Below are positions 36,366 to 46,543 of a stretch of 64,000 nt of DNA, piece after piece. The notes beneath the pieces were generated by a model. The model saw nothing but the letters and a program-made list of their open reading frames with translations. It made no database searches and was not told where the DNA came from. Made by a program: the position numbers and the translations under genes. Each line of letters begins with the position of its first letter. The first letter of the stretch is position 1. This stretch comes from Tannerella serpentiformis (lineage in GTDB: Bacteria > Bacteroidota > Bacteroidia > Bacteroidales > Tannerellaceae): the NCBI RefSeq assembly GCF_003033925.1, contig NZ_CP028365.1, positions 434,001-498,000 of the forward strand. The letters are read 5' to 3'.

Positions 36366-37103
36366 ATGAACGACTGGAAAGACTTCTTCTACCTCTCCAT
36401 CGGCGAACGGCGTGCCCTGATCCTACTGCTCATCCTGATCGCCATCGGGTTGATCCTTTTGATTTGGGGCGACATCCTCTATGATCGGCAGCAGGCCGCA
36501 GCGTCGGTGGCCACGGAACAGACAGTGCCGCCGATCGACACTCGCGCGGCAGACCGGCCCACGTATGCCTCGCCGCCGTCCGACAGTCGTCCGCGGCATA
36601 CGGCCTACCGTCGCTCGTATCGCAGGGAGAGTCTGGGGGAGCGTGTCCGGCGCCTGACCGACCGACGGCCACACTATCCGCACCGCGAAAAACTCTCGCC
36701 GGGGCAGACGCTCGAGCTGAACGCAGCCGACACCGTAGCCCTACAAAAGGTGCCTGGCATCGGGCCGTATTACGCGCGGCGGATCGCAAAGTTTCGCGCC
36801 CTGCTCGGTGGCTTTGCCCGCGTGGAGCAGCTGAGCGAGGTCTACGGCGTCGACGAAGAGAAATACGCCGAACTGGCGCCCTGGTTCACCGTCAATCCGC
36901 GACTCATCCGTCGTCTGGCCGTCAACCGGCTATCGGAAGATTCGCTTCGGCGCCACCCCTACATCAACTATTACCAAGCGAAGGTCATCGTCCGCCTACG
37001 TCGCAAGAACGGCCCCATCAGCGGTTGGAGCGAGCTGTCGCTGCTGGAGGAGTTCTCCGACGCCGACCGTGCACGCCTCGAGCCCTACCTGTCGTTCGAA
37101 TAA
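36366..37103 (+). CDS. Helix-hairpin-helix (ComEA-like) membrane-anchored protein
   Basis: Protein of 245 residues. One membrane segment at about 18-35 (LILLLILIAIGLILLIW), then an Arg/Pro-rich linker, then two helix-hairpin-helix regions: LELNAADTVALQKVPGIGPYYARRI (about 117-141) and the later HPYINYYQAKVIVRLRRKNG. ComEA-type HhH domains bind double-stranded DNA, in competence at the membrane. Bacteroidetes proteins of this build are annotated as ComEA-like or HhH proteins and a DNA-uptake role is not proven. It is cotranscribed with the DUF2851 gene. Confidence 0.87.
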   Translation: MNDWKDFFYLSIGERRALILLLILIAIGLILLIWGDILYDRQQAAASVATEQTVPPIDTRAADRPTYASPPSDSRPRHTAYRRSYRRESLGERVRRLTDRRPHYPHREKLSPGQTLELNAADTVALQKVPGIGPYYARRIAKFRALLGGFARVEQLSEVYGVDEEKYAELAPWFTVNPRLIRRLAVNRLSEDSLRRHPYINYYQAKVIVRLRRKNGPISGWSELSLLEEFSDADRARLEPYLSFE

Positions 37104-37149
37104 GAAAGAAGCGGGGGCGTCTCCGTAGGGATCCGGGCGCGGGGTCTTA

Positions 37150-37390
37150 CTCCCCTGTACATCTACAGAAAGCCCACCCACGCGTGGTTTTAATCTCCGT
37201 ACCCCTACGGAAAGCCCACCCACGCGTGGTTTTAATCTCCGTACCCCTACGGAAAGCCCACCCACGTGTGGTTTTAATCTCCGTACCCCTACAGAAAGCC
37301 CACCCACGCGTGGTTTTAATCTCTGTACCCCTACGGAAAGCCCACCCACGCGTGGTTTTGATCTCCGTAGGGGTGCAGACCATCCTCCCC
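37150..37390. repeat. Tandem array A7, 42-bp unit, 5-6 copies
   Basis: The marker GCCCACCCACGCGTGG (one copy has GTGTGG) occurs at 37172, 37214, 37256, 37298 and 37340, exactly 42 bp apart. Each unit has two dyads: CCACGCGTGG and CCGTA-CCCC-TACGG. The array lies in the convergent gap after the HhH gene. Frames of 14-residue repeats are a by-product of the 42-bp period. The rest of the gap to 37601 holds only the terminator. Confidence 0.95.
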
Positions 37391-37501
37391 CATACGCTTA
37401 CGCAAGCGAAACTGCCCCAAGTTTCGGGCTCCCAAACGGTTTTTGGTGTAAAATCCGGTTCATTTTTTGGCGTCCGTGTTGGAGGCACGTATAGAAAAGG
37501 A

Positions 37502-37544
37502 AAGCGGGCACGCCCTTGGATAGGCATGCCCGCTTCTTCTTTTA
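37502..37544. terminator. Bidirectional terminator
   Basis: AAGCGGGCACGCC (37502-37514) pairs with GGCATGCCCGCTT (37523-37535), followed by TCTTCTTTT on the plus strand; the minus strand has CTTTCCTTTTC. It serves the convergent HhH gene and the T9SS surface-protein gene. Confidence 0.75.
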
Positions 37545-37601
37545 TACCGCCCCCCACGTCAAAAAGATGAGGGGGGGGGACGGAGTAGCGTTACGATTGG
37601 A

Positions 37602-39896
37602 TTATTGTACCAATACCTTCTGCGTTGTGCCGTCGCTGAGGACAACGAGGTAGAGACCGGCAGCGAGAGGCACCGTCTTGTCGCCTTGCACCGTGGCCTG
37701 CTTTACCAGCACACCCGAAGCAGAGTAGATGCGCACCGTCGTCTCCTTCGGGGCGTGGATGCGAACCGCACCGCTGTTCGCCCATACGGACGGCTGATCT
37801 ACCAGTGTATTGGCCACCGTCTTGGTGAACTCCAGCGTCAGGTCTTGCATCACGCGACGAATCACATATTCGTATTCGCCATCTGCGTTCCGCGTACCCG
37901 TCAGCACTTCCACCGTGCGACCGTCGATCAGACGCTTAGCCGTGACCGTCATCGGTTCGCCGGCATACTTGACGCGGAAGGTGAAGTTCTTCTGTGAAGG
38001 TATCGAGCTGTATCCAACTCCCGGCGAAACGACCGTCACCCCTTCCACCGTCGGGATAAACACCGAGCGCTGATGAACGGGAGGTGCATCCCGCTTGACA
38101 TAGAAGCAGTAGCTCTCATCACGGCACCAGTCGGGGACAAGTTGCTTGTCGGCCAGTTCTTTACCTAATACCGTATTCAGATTTCTTCTCAGTATGGCAT
38201 CTAAAGCCTGATCAGTTCCTCGCGGGTAATTAATTCTGCTCACAAAATTTTCCAATGGGTGACCGGAAGGAAGAGGAAAATTGTCCATGAGCAAGTTGTC
38301 TAATACCTGCGAAAATTCACCTCCCTCTGGGTTGTATTTATCTTCATCGCTAAGGGGGCCCCAAGTTCCAGAACCAATACCCATAAAGGAACCATCCTCA
38401 TAATATTCTATGATAGCATTCTGAATGGTAGCCGACTGACTTTCGAACAATGATTTGTAATATGGAATACCCATCTTCCTTCTATAAGCTATCTCTTCAG
38501 TACCTCCATTCAGGAGATTGGTAAGACTATTAAGGGTATCGCCGGTATAGTAAAATCTATTCGGGTCCATATAAGTTTGCTTTAGATCTGCTGATCGCCC
38601 GACTTTTGAATCGAGTTGTCTCAGACAGACGCGTACACTGTCGTCTTGTAGCAAGTCTCTCTCCACATCGGTCAGGGGCGAATCAGCCGGATGCCAGTTC
38701 CAACCTCCATCAAGGCTACGTACCATATACTTTGTGTCTGTACCGCTCACAAAGCCGTAATTCAAACGCATCGTGTCGCGATAATGCACTCGCGAGCGAA
38801 TAATATTCGAAGCGAATTTTGGCTGGTTGTAGATCTTGAATCGAACGGTGAACGTATCGGATGGCTCACCGGTCTCCTCATTGTAAAAAGGATGGGGGAA
38901 TAACGCCGGATGGCTATTACCCACCCCCGGGTATCTCCAAGCATTAGTGGGAGGTACCACCCAATCCGAGGCATCGTTCGCCAGCGTATCGGGGCCGTTA
39001 CCCGTCTTCTTTCTGACAAAGTACATCTTCAATACCGCATCGCCATCCTCCTTGATCCGGGTAAACTGTATCGGATCACACATGATTAAAGTGTGTACTG
39101 CAGAATCCCTCGGAAGCAGGATTCTCGTGATGGGTTTTTGAGCCCGGCCTCCCGTTAAGCAAGAATCTTCCAATACGCCTCCGTATTCAAAAACAAGCTC
39201 TAAGTCACGAGCTGCCTTTATCATTTTCATGCTAGCTAGTTTTAGCCCGCCAAAAACGTTCTCGTTCTTATTCCAGCAAATAATCGTCTCTCTTAGATTG
39301 TGCTCTTCGAGTGTATCCGTATTATACACACAGCCTACGTAAAAAACGTTGTCTTTATAGGCTAGTATATCATCATCAATATTCCATTTCGGAAGCGAGA
39401 CTGCTGCCGCTCGAAGGTTATAACGTGCTGCACCTGTTTCGGCAGCCCGCTTTTTTCTTTCGCGTTCAGCTATTCCTCTCTCGATCTGGGCCAGATCCTT
39501 CACTTCTCTTCGCGCATTATTATAATCGGGAGAGCCATTGTTGTCTTTATCAATAGCCCATACAGCATACAACGTCCTATCGGATTGTATATCGATAGCA
39601 TCTCCCACTCGATAGAGCAACGTCTCAATTCCCATCTCTGCAGAGGAAGAAGTCACCACAGGCAATTTACGATCGGACCATCCGAGCAACATATAGCCAC
39701 GTATCCCGTAGCCATTGTGAGTCAACCGGTGCATGCCATTGGCTACCGTCTCCGTCCTTTGTGCACCCGCACGAGGCTGGGCCCCCGGGCGCCAAGTCAC
39801 ATCGGCTGCACGCAGCGAGCCGATATTGAGGGCGGACAGCAACCCGAAGGTTGCTATCATAGCCCACAAACAATTCTTTTTACTTGTTCGTATCAT
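37602..39896 (-). CDS. Secreted surface protein with T9SS C-terminal sorting domain
   Basis: Protein of 764 residues with a signal peptide (ending SLRAAD). Residues about 33-130 form one InlB/Flg_new-like module (VTWRPGAQPRAGAQRTETVA, GYMLLGWSDRKLPVVTS, LYAVWAIDKDNNGSPDYNN). A long unique region follows with no recognised domain. The last 75 residues are a T9SS type A sorting domain (VRIYSASGVLVKQATVQGDK ... GLYLVVLSDGTTQKVLVQ) directing export and attachment to surface lipopolysaccharide. The N-terminal module closely matches the last module of the giant protein encoded just upstream (23 bp gap), so the pair share ancestry in that segment. Likely third gene of an operon. Confidence 0.88.
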   Translation of the reverse strand: MIRTSKKNCLWAMIATFGLLSALNIGSLRAADVTWRPGAQPRAGAQRTETVANGMHRLTHNGYGIRGYMLLGWSDRKLPVVTSSSAEMGIETLLYRVGDAIDIQSDRTLYAVWAIDKDNNGSPDYNNARREVKDLAQIERGIAERERKKRAAETGAARYNLRAAAVSLPKWNIDDDILAYKDNVFYVGCVYNTDTLEEHNLRETIICWNKNENVFGGLKLASMKMIKAARDLELVFEYGGVLEDSCLTGGRAQKPITRILLPRDSAVHTLIMCDPIQFTRIKEDGDAVLKMYFVRKKTGNGPDTLANDASDWVVPPTNAWRYPGVGNSHPALFPHPFYNEETGEPSDTFTVRFKIYNQPKFASNIIRSRVHYRDTMRLNYGFVSGTDTKYMVRSLDGGWNWHPADSPLTDVERDLLQDDSVRVCLRQLDSKVGRSADLKQTYMDPNRFYYTGDTLNSLTNLLNGGTEEIAYRRKMGIPYYKSLFESQSATIQNAIIEYYEDGSFMGIGSGTWGPLSDEDKYNPEGGEFSQVLDNLLMDNFPLPSGHPLENFVSRINYPRGTDQALDAILRRNLNTVLGKELADKQLVPDWCRDESYCFYVKRDAPPVHQRSVFIPTVEGVTVVSPGVGYSSIPSQKNFTFRVKYAGEPMTVTAKRLIDGRTVEVLTGTRNADGEYEYVIRRVMQDLTLEFTKTVANTLVDQPSVWANSGAVRIHAPKETTVRIYSASGVLVKQATVQGDKTVPLAAGLYLVVLSDGTTQKVLVQ

Positions 39897-39919
39897 ATTC
39901 CATTGTAATTTGGTTTGGT

Positions 39920-42900
39920 TTACTTCACTATCACTTTGTGCGTCTTGCCGTCGATGACTACCACATAGAAGCCTTCGGCGAGCGGTTCGCGTGTCTGCCC
40001 TTCGGCTACGTCGATACGCTTGTACAACGCACCGCTACGGGTGTAGACCTCTGCACGTGTACGACGGTCGGACTCGATATAGAGCACACCCTCATGAGCC
40101 CATACGCGGATGGCGGCTGCTTCAAGCTGGGGCGCTGTCTGATCTGTCTGATCCTCTGACAAGATTCTCAATTGCGAGCGCTTCTCAACCACTGCATTAT
40201 TGTAATCAGGTGAACCATTGTTGTCCTTATCGATCGCCCATACAGCGAAGAACTTCTTATCCTCCTGAATGTCGTACTGACTTCCGAGCCTATGGAAATT
40301 GGATAGGCTATTCTCCGCTGCCTGACTTGTCACCACGGGCTTCTTTTGTTCAGACCATCCGAGCAGAACATAACCACGTATGGCAAAGCCGTTGGCCTTG
40401 AACTGAAGGGTGCCTTTCGATACGGGCTCAGTCCTCTGCTTACCGGCCCGAGGCTGAGCTCCCGGATTCCATGTAACAAACACTTCGTCATAGTCAGGGA
40501 TACCATTCTGGTTGGCATCCTTAGCCCATACGGCATGGAAGGTCAGATCAGATGTGATCCTAATGGCTGTATCTGGCTTCATCAAACCGCTTGGCTCATC
40601 GGCCTTGGCTGTGATCAGACTTGAGGTGCTAAAGCTCCAACCAATAAAGGCAGCCTTTGTACGCGTCAAGGTGCCTTTGCCCTTCACGGTAACCATCATG
40701 CTGTCATTGTAGCGATTGTTATCCACAGGGGCCGTACCACCGTCATTGCCGTTACCAACATAGGTCACGCCTTTCTGCAGGTAGTCGGGCACATTGTCGC
40801 TCTGACCGTTCGGACCCGTCTTATCCTCACCCCATACGGCGTATAGGTTTGCGAGTGCGGATGAGTAAGACACTTGCTGATTCGGCTGCTTCATGTCGGC
40901 CGGTACAGCGGATGCAGTTGTCACTACAGATACACTTGAAGTGTGCCATCCGATAAATACCGTCTGGTTAAGCGTCAAGTCGCCCTTATCCTTGATGGTC
41001 ACTTGGTCGTCATTATTATAGAGGTTGGCATCCTGCGGAGCCGTGCCACTGGCGCCATTAGCATGATAGGTCACGCCATCTTGGCTATAGTCTGGCTTGC
41101 CGTCTGGTGTGCCGCTCGGACCGGTCTTATCTACTGCCCATACCGCATAGAGCGTCGTATCGGCCGTGATGGCGAAGGTTCCACCTGGCTGCTTCAGATC
41201 GGTTATTGCACTTTGTGCGGCCGACGTCTCAACCAAAGGATGCACGCCGAAGCTCCAGCCGATGAATACGGCTTGATTACGGGTCAGCTGTTCTTTGTCT
41301 TTCACCGTTACGGTTGCGTTGTTGTCATAGCGGTTGGCATCTGTCGGCGCTGTGCCTGTGCCACCGTTACCGTCGTAGGTCACACCCATCTGTAGGTAGT
41401 CGGGCACATCATCGCTCTGTCCAGCTGGGCCGGTTTCGTCCTTACCCCATACGGCGAAGAGCGTCGTGTCGGTGGTGATGGTGAACGTCTCGTGTTCCTT
41501 CTTCAGGTCGGTCACTGCATCGTGCTCGGCTTTCGTGGTCAGCAGCGACTTCTTACCGAAGCTCCAGCCAACAAACGCGGCCTTATCGCGGGTCAGATCA
41601 TTCTTGCCCAGGACGGTCACTGCGTCATTGCTGTTATAGCGTTTGTCATCCGTCGGTGCTGTACCGGTAGAGTTCTCGTTGCCGTCGTAGGTAACGCCCT
41701 TCTGCAGGTAGTCGGGGATATTATCCGAGTTGCCGTTCGGGCCGGTCTTGTCCTGACCCCAGATAGCGTAGAGCTTATTGGTCGTAGACGAGTAATTGAA
41801 CTTGTCTCCGGATTGCTTCAGACCTGTCGGCACATCGGCAGCCTTCGTAACCAAGGCGTGGCTATTGAACAGCCAGCCAATAAACACGGCCTCCGTGTGT
41901 GCCAAGGTGCCTTTATCCTTCGCGGTCACTTCGTCATTGTCGTTATAGAGGCTGTTGTCCGTCGGAGCGTCGCCTGTGCCACCGTTAGCATAGTAGGTCA
42001 CGCCGTCCTGGCTATAGTCCGGCTTACCGTCAGGCGTACCGTTCGGGCCGGTCTTGTCGATTGCCCATACAGCGTAAAGCGTCGTATCGCTTGTGCTTGC
42101 GAACGTAGCACCCTTCTTCTTCAGGTCGGCAGGTTCATCTGCGGCCTTCGTGATTACAGGTTTCTGTGTGAAGCTCCAGCCGATAAATACAGCCTCGGTG
42201 CGTGCCAGTGAACCAGAATCTTTCACCGTTACGTTCTCACCATTGTTATAGCGGTTAGCGTCCACGGGAGCCGCGCCGCTGCTCTGATTGTTGCCGTTGT
42301 AGGTGACACCGTTTTGCAGGTAGTCAGCGATACCGTCAGAGGTCCCGTTCGGGCCAGTCTTATCCTCTCCCCAGAGTGCGAAGAGGGTCTTCTGGTTAGC
42401 CGAGTACTTGAAGGTGGCATCCTTCTGGTAGATCGTTGCCGGTACATCAGCCTTCTTCGTGATCAGAGGCTTCTGCTCGAAGAGCCAGCCGAGGAAGACG
42501 GCATCCGTACGAACCAAGCTACCCTTATCGAGCACTTTCACATCGTCGTTGTCATTGTAAAGCTTCGAATCTACCGGAGCCGTACCACCGGTATTGTCGT
42601 TGCCCTTGTAGGTCACGCCGGCTTGGCTGTAGTCAGGCTTACCGTCGGGGGTACCGCCCGGGCCCGTCTTGTCGATTGCCCATACGGCAAAGAGCGTCGT
42701 ATCGGCCGTGATGTTGAAGTGGGCACCGGTCTTCTTCAGGTCTGCGGGTTCATCCGCGGCCTGCGTGATCAGACCCTTTTGCGCGAAACTCCAGCCAAGG
42801 AACACGGCCTCGGTGCGAACCATCGTGCCGGAATCTTTTACAGCTACTGACGTGCCGCTGTTATAGCGGTTGTTATCTACCGGAGCGTCGCCACTGGTTT

Positions 42901-45394
42901 GGTTGTTACCGTTGTAGGTGAGACCCTTTTGCAGATAGTCGGGGATACCGTCAGAGGTTCCGTTCGGGCCGGTCTTGTCCTCACCCCATACGGCGAAGAG
43001 TGTCGTGTCCTGGGTAATGGTGAAGTTCTGGCCTTTCGTCTTCAGGTCGCTTGGCACCTCGCTGGCCTTCTTGATCAGCTCTTTCTGCGTGAAGCTCCAG
43101 CCGACGAATGCTGCACCCGTACGAACGAGGCTGCCGGAATCTTTCACCTCAACCTGCGTATTGGCGTTGTAGAGGTTATCATCCGTCGGAGCGGCACCGG
43201 TTCCACCGTTACCGTTGTAGGTCACCCCGTTTTGCAGGTAGTCGGGCACATTGTCACCGTTGCCATTGGGACCTTTCTTATCGACGGCCCATGTGGCGTA
43301 AAGCGTCGTATCGGTCTTGATGGTGAACTTGTCGTTCTCCTTCTTCAGGTCGGTCGGCTCGTCGCTCTTGGCGGTGATGACGCCTTGCTTCTGCGTAAAG
43401 CTCCAACCGATGAACGTAGCATCCGTACGCTTGAGGTCGCCCAAGCCCTTTACGGTCACTTCGGCATCCTCGACATAGGGACTCTTCTCGTCCGTCGGCA
43501 CCGTGCCACTGTTACTGCCGTTTCCGTTGTAGGTCACATTGAGCGTAGCGTTGCAGCCGTCTACCACGGTTACGGTGTCACTCATCGGGGAGGTGCACTT
43601 ACCATACGAGCCAATTACTGAGTATTGACCCGCTTTATCCGACGTAACCGTGTATGTATTCTCTATGGCTCCTAAAATAGGATTGCCATTATAGTACCAC
43701 TGATAACGTGTCGGACCACTTTCAGCTGTCAACACCGTATTTTTTGCAGGTGGGCAGATAAAACGGTCACCCGTAATCTTCAATGGTTTGGGATCTACTA
43801 CTGTTATCGTAGATTTTATCGTGAGCTGCTTTCCATCTTCTCCGATAACGACCAATTTGATCTCTTGAGGGGTCTTCAATGGGAATGACGACTTCGTCCA
43901 TTCGATCTTATCTTGAGCGGTGGGCTCTTCGACTCCGTTGACATACCATTTTATATGTCCGGGATTCGCACTTAGCGGGAAATTCAATTCAGCCTTGAAT
44001 TTGAACGAGCCATTGCAGTACGTCTGCCCATTCGCATTTTGGAAATGGACATCATTGATATAGAATGAAGGGTTCAGCTGCCGTAGGGATGATGCTGCCA
44101 TGTAGTAGTAGGATATGAAAGATCCAAAGCCATATCCATAAACAATAAGGCCCTCTTCGTTGTCAAACAGATAAGAGGCCGAAGACTCCGTAAGCTGTAG
44201 GTTGTAGAATGACATACCGGAGCTCGGATTGTCATACCACGTACCGTTTTGACTACTCAAAAGCATCGTCTGTCCAGCCCCAATCTTAATGGTCGTTTTC
44301 TCTTTTGTCGCGGTAGGGGTCACGATCAATGCATAATGAGACGACAACCTATCTGAACCAAATGGTGCAATCAAGGCTGTTTGCACAGACTGCTCAACAG
44401 GAGGAATCCACACAAGCGATTCATCACCATTACCAACCGCACCATTATTGTAATTCATTCCCACCATGTAGGAGCAGACTTGCACTGGCTTATCACTCTC
44501 GATATAGCAGCCCTTATTAGCTAATGAAATCTGAAGCTCTACGAACTCTCCGGCGTTAAGTGTATAAGTCTGTTGAGCAGGTGTAGACGTTTTAGGGAGT
44601 ACCGCCCCGGTCTGCGTAACCTTGGTGTTATTATGAGACGCAACAATCCTAATCAATTCAACACCTCTCAAGCTGACCGGTACAATAAACTTGGTACCCC
44701 AAGTTTCGGTGGAGGTCAATTGCTGGAAGATATTGTCACCACCACCATCTATCTGATGATAATTGTGGGCTGTGAAGTAGGCTATCGGATTGTTTGAGGT
44801 GATGTGACGTCCACTCAAATCTTGGCTCATGTTATCAGCTCGTCTGAAATAGACTTGCCCTTTTGAAAGGTGTGCCACATCATTTCCATTCTCGTAGACG
44901 ATCGTGTTATCCTGAGTGGCTACAACCATGTAGTTGTCAGTAAAATTACTATTAACAGCAGCTCGCCCCAAATGATAATAATCGCTTCCCAGTGTGGGGA
45001 CAGGCAACAAATTCGTCGCATCAGCCAATGCCGCATAGGTATTAAAGGCATACACCGTCACGGGAATATCATTGTCCGTTTGGATTCGGATAGACTTGCT
45101 GCTTATCCTCGTTTCAAGGGAGTAGGAGGCAGCTCTATCCTCTTGAGTCAGGGTGTAATTGAACGCGTCATTATCTGAGATTGAGAAGGGAACAACCTTG
45201 TTGTTCTCCGTAAACGTAATCCGACCCGTTACCGCTTGTTTGGCTACGATTCGCAACTGCAGATATACGCCATTCGATGGGGCGTTTGCATTATTACCGA
45301 ACGTAATCCAGAAATCAGACCCTCGCGTCTCGACTTGCGCACCAAGAGAGCACGCAAATACCAAGAGGAGGAATAGTGTAATTATTCGCTTCAT
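39920..45394 (-). CDS. Giant repeat surface protein (1,824 residues), IgGFc-binding-like N-domain, InlB-type repeats, T9SS sorting domain
   Basis: Signal peptide MKRIITLFLLLVFACSLGAQ. The N-terminal 400 or so residues resemble the IgGFc-binding N-domain found in Bacteroidetes surface proteins (ETRGSDFWITFGNNANAP). An Ig/PKD-like domain follows (QWYYNGNPILGA). Then come ten InlB/Listeria-Bacteroides repeats of about 100 residues (GVTYNGNGGTG..APTD, FIGWSFTQK, TTLYAVWAIDKTGP), each closed by an Asp-rich loop such as DKTGPNGTSDGIPDYLQK that should bind calcium, and one divergent eleventh module. The final 75 residues are a T9SS sorting domain (AEVYTRSGALYKRIDVAEGQ, VVVIDGKTHKVIVK). It is probably an adhesin, which is inference. 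It starts 8 bp after the small upstream gene. Confidence 0.9.
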   Translation of the reverse strand: MKRIITLFLLLVFACSLGAQVETRGSDFWITFGNNANAPSNGVYLQLRIVAKQAVTGRITFTENNKVVPFSISDNDAFNYTLTQEDRAASYSLETRISSKSIRIQTDNDIPVTVYAFNTYAALADATNLLPVPTLGSDYYHLGRAAVNSNFTDNYMVVATQDNTIVYENGNDVAHLSKGQVYFRRADNMSQDLSGRHITSNNPIAYFTAHNYHQIDGGGDNIFQQLTSTETWGTKFIVPVSLRGVELIRIVASHNNTKVTQTGAVLPKTSTPAQQTYTLNAGEFVELQISLANKGCYIESDKPVQVCSYMVGMNYNNGAVGNGDESLVWIPPVEQSVQTALIAPFGSDRLSSHYALIVTPTATKEKTTIKIGAGQTMLLSSQNGTWYDNPSSGMSFYNLQLTESSASYLFDNEEGLIVYGYGFGSFISYYYMAASSLRQLNPSFYINDVHFQNANGQTYCNGSFKFKAELNFPLSANPGHIKWYVNGVEEPTAQDKIEWTKSSFPLKTPQEIKLVVIGEDGKQLTIKSTITVVDPKPLKITGDRFICPPAKNTVLTAESGPTRYQWYYNGNPILGAIENTYTVTSDKAGQYSVIGSYGKCTSPMSDTVTVVDGCNATLNVTYNGNGSNSGTVPTDEKSPYVEDAEVTVKGLGDLKRTDATFIGWSFTQKQGVITAKSDEPTDLKKENDKFTIKTDTTLYATWAVDKKGPNGNGDNVPDYLQNGVTYNGNGGTGAAPTDDNLYNANTQVEVKDSGSLVRTGAAFVGWSFTQKELIKKASEVPSDLKTKGQNFTITQDTTLFAVWGEDKTGPNGTSDGIPDYLQKGLTYNGNNQTSGDAPVDNNRYNSGTSVAVKDSGTMVRTEAVFLGWSFAQKGLITQAADEPADLKKTGAHFNITADTTLFAVWAIDKTGPGGTPDGKPDYSQAGVTYKGNDNTGGTAPVDSKLYNDNDDVKVLDKGSLVRTDAVFLGWLFEQKPLITKKADVPATIYQKDATFKYSANQKTLFALWGEDKTGPNGTSDGIADYLQNGVTYNGNNQSSGAAPVDANRYNNGENVTVKDSGSLARTEAVFIGWSFTQKPVITKAADEPADLKKKGATFASTSDTTLYAVWAIDKTGPNGTPDGKPDYSQDGVTYYANGGTGDAPTDNSLYNDNDEVTAKDKGTLAHTEAVFIGWLFNSHALVTKAADVPTGLKQSGDKFNYSSTTNKLYAIWGQDKTGPNGNSDNIPDYLQKGVTYDGNENSTGTAPTDDKRYNSNDAVTVLGKNDLTRDKAAFVGWSFGKKSLLTTKAEHDAVTDLKKEHETFTITTDTTLFAVWGKDETGPAGQSDDVPDYLQMGVTYDGNGGTGTAPTDANRYDNNATVTVKDKEQLTRNQAVFIGWSFGVHPLVETSAAQSAITDLKQPGGTFAITADTTLYAVWAVDKTGPSGTPDGKPDYSQDGVTYHANGASGTAPQDANLYNNDDQVTIKDKGDLTLNQTVFIGWHTSSVSVVTTASAVPADMKQPNQQVSYSSALANLYAVWGEDKTGPNGQSDNVPDYLQKGVTYVGNGNDGGTAPVDNNRYNDSMMVTVKGKGTLTRTKAAFIGWSFSTSSLITAKADEPSGLMKPDTAIRITSDLTFHAVWAKDANQNGIPDYDEVFVTWNPGAQPRAGKQRTEPVSKGTLQFKANGFAIRGYVLLGWSEQKKPVVTSQAAENSLSNFHRLGSQYDIQEDKKFFAVWAIDKDNNGSPDYNNAVVEKRSQLRILSEDQTDQTAPQLEAAAIRVWAHEGVLYIESDRRTRAEVYTRSGALYKRIDVAEGQTREPLAEGFYVVVIDGKTHKVIVK

Positions 45395-45402
45395 ACTCCC
45401 GA

Positions 45403-45915
45403 TCAGTTTTGCTTTTTCAAATCCACGATCAATTGTTCTTCCTCTTTGCCGTACTTAAAGATCGACGTTAAGGTCATCGTATTCCCATTCACGCTATACG
45501 AATAGTCAAAAATGGCGCCCAAGCTGTTGATGGAGAACTGTCCGTCTCCCAACTTATACTCAAGCACTTCTTTCCGCCCATCCTCAAAATACATTTCCAA
45601 CTCCTTGCTATTCATCATCCTCCATCTTTGAGGGCAAGGAATGAACGACTCCACCTTCTGACCGGCCGAATAGGTGCGCTCGGAGGAGACACCATCGACG
45701 GTCTTTTTGACCTTCACCCGGTTGATGGTCCAGGTGCCAAGCAGATCACCATCGGATACTGCGGGGTTGGATAGCGGTGCCCGAAGGCTGGCCTCTCCGT
45801 TCCGTCCACTGGCGTCCGGGCTGGAGGCCCAAGCGTCGTAGGATGGTGCTGCAAAAAACGTCGTGGCCGCAAGGGCCATAGCGAACGTCCTACCAGAGAT
45901 TCTTCTCTTCTTCAT
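45403..45915 (-). CDS. Exported lipocalin-like small protein
   Basis: Protein of 170 residues with a signal peptide (RTFAMALAATTFFAAPSYDAWA). The mature part DLLGTWTINRVKVKKTVDGV ... MNSKELEMYFEDGRKEVLEYKLGDG ... YSVNGNTMTL follows the lipocalin-like beta-barrel pattern (GTW motif and alternating strands) found in many Bacteroidetes exported proteins, but I cannot assign a ligand. It is the first gene of the three-gene surface-protein operon and ends 8 bp before the giant gene. It may be an accessory or chaperone for it; that is a guess. Confidence 0.7.
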   Translation of the reverse strand: MKKRRISGRTFAMALAATTFFAAPSYDAWASSPDASGRNGEASLRAPLSNPAVSDGDLLGTWTINRVKVKKTVDGVSSERTYSAGQKVESFIPCPQRWRMMNSKELEMYFEDGRKEVLEYKLGDGQFSINSLGAIFDYSYSVNGNTMTLTSIFKYGKEEEQLIVDLKKQN

Positions 45916-46543
45916 TTTGTAATACTTTATTGATTTGGAATCTGCCCCGAAGTCCCCTTATCTGACATCGGAGCTCTTTTTATTCTTCACTTTAGTCTTA
46001 TGTCTGTAGTTCATTTGATAGCCGAATGTTTGTCGGCAAAAATTTGCCGTAGAGGGAATCAAATTATTTCGTTTCAACGTACTGCTTTATTTTTTTATGG
46101 ATTTCTATTCCGTCAAACTACTACCATTGAATCCAAAGGAATAAGGAGAGTGACAATGGCTCTATTACCTCCTCGCTTTCATGACCCGGGAAAAGATCGG
46201 ATCCTCAAGAAGAGGGAGCTTTCCTGATGAAGAGAGGCGGTCTTCTCTCGTTCCTCTGCGGACGTCTGTAATGTCGCGCGATTCTCTGCCCCCGCCCCGA
46301 AAGCGATACCTGAAAACACCCTACTCGTGGAACATCGTCTCTTTTGCCGCAAACCGGCAATGGATAGAAGTATCCGGCTTCCTTTCCCCCCCACGCGAAT
46401 AGAGACTTTCTGATGACAGCTTCTCAATAGTTATCGGTTCTACGTTGATCGATAAACACTCGATTGCGGCACTCTCCAATATCCCCATAATACCCGAAAA
46501 CGGCTCTGCGGAGAGGCGCGGCGCCGCCTCGTTCATGGCCATG
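45916..46543. other. Intergenic region without recognised gene
   Basis: About 630 bp upstream of the surface-protein operon. Short open frames occur on both strands but none has a recognisable domain or start signal. The stretch 46180-46420 has an unusual mix of purine-rich and CCCCCGCCCC-like segments. No tandem array or hairpin element is seen. Confidence 0.5.

Noticed and set aside
46000-46542. Small genes upstream of the surface-protein operon
   Set aside because: Several 69-82 codon frames on both strands overlap one another and none shows a domain, signal peptide or start context.
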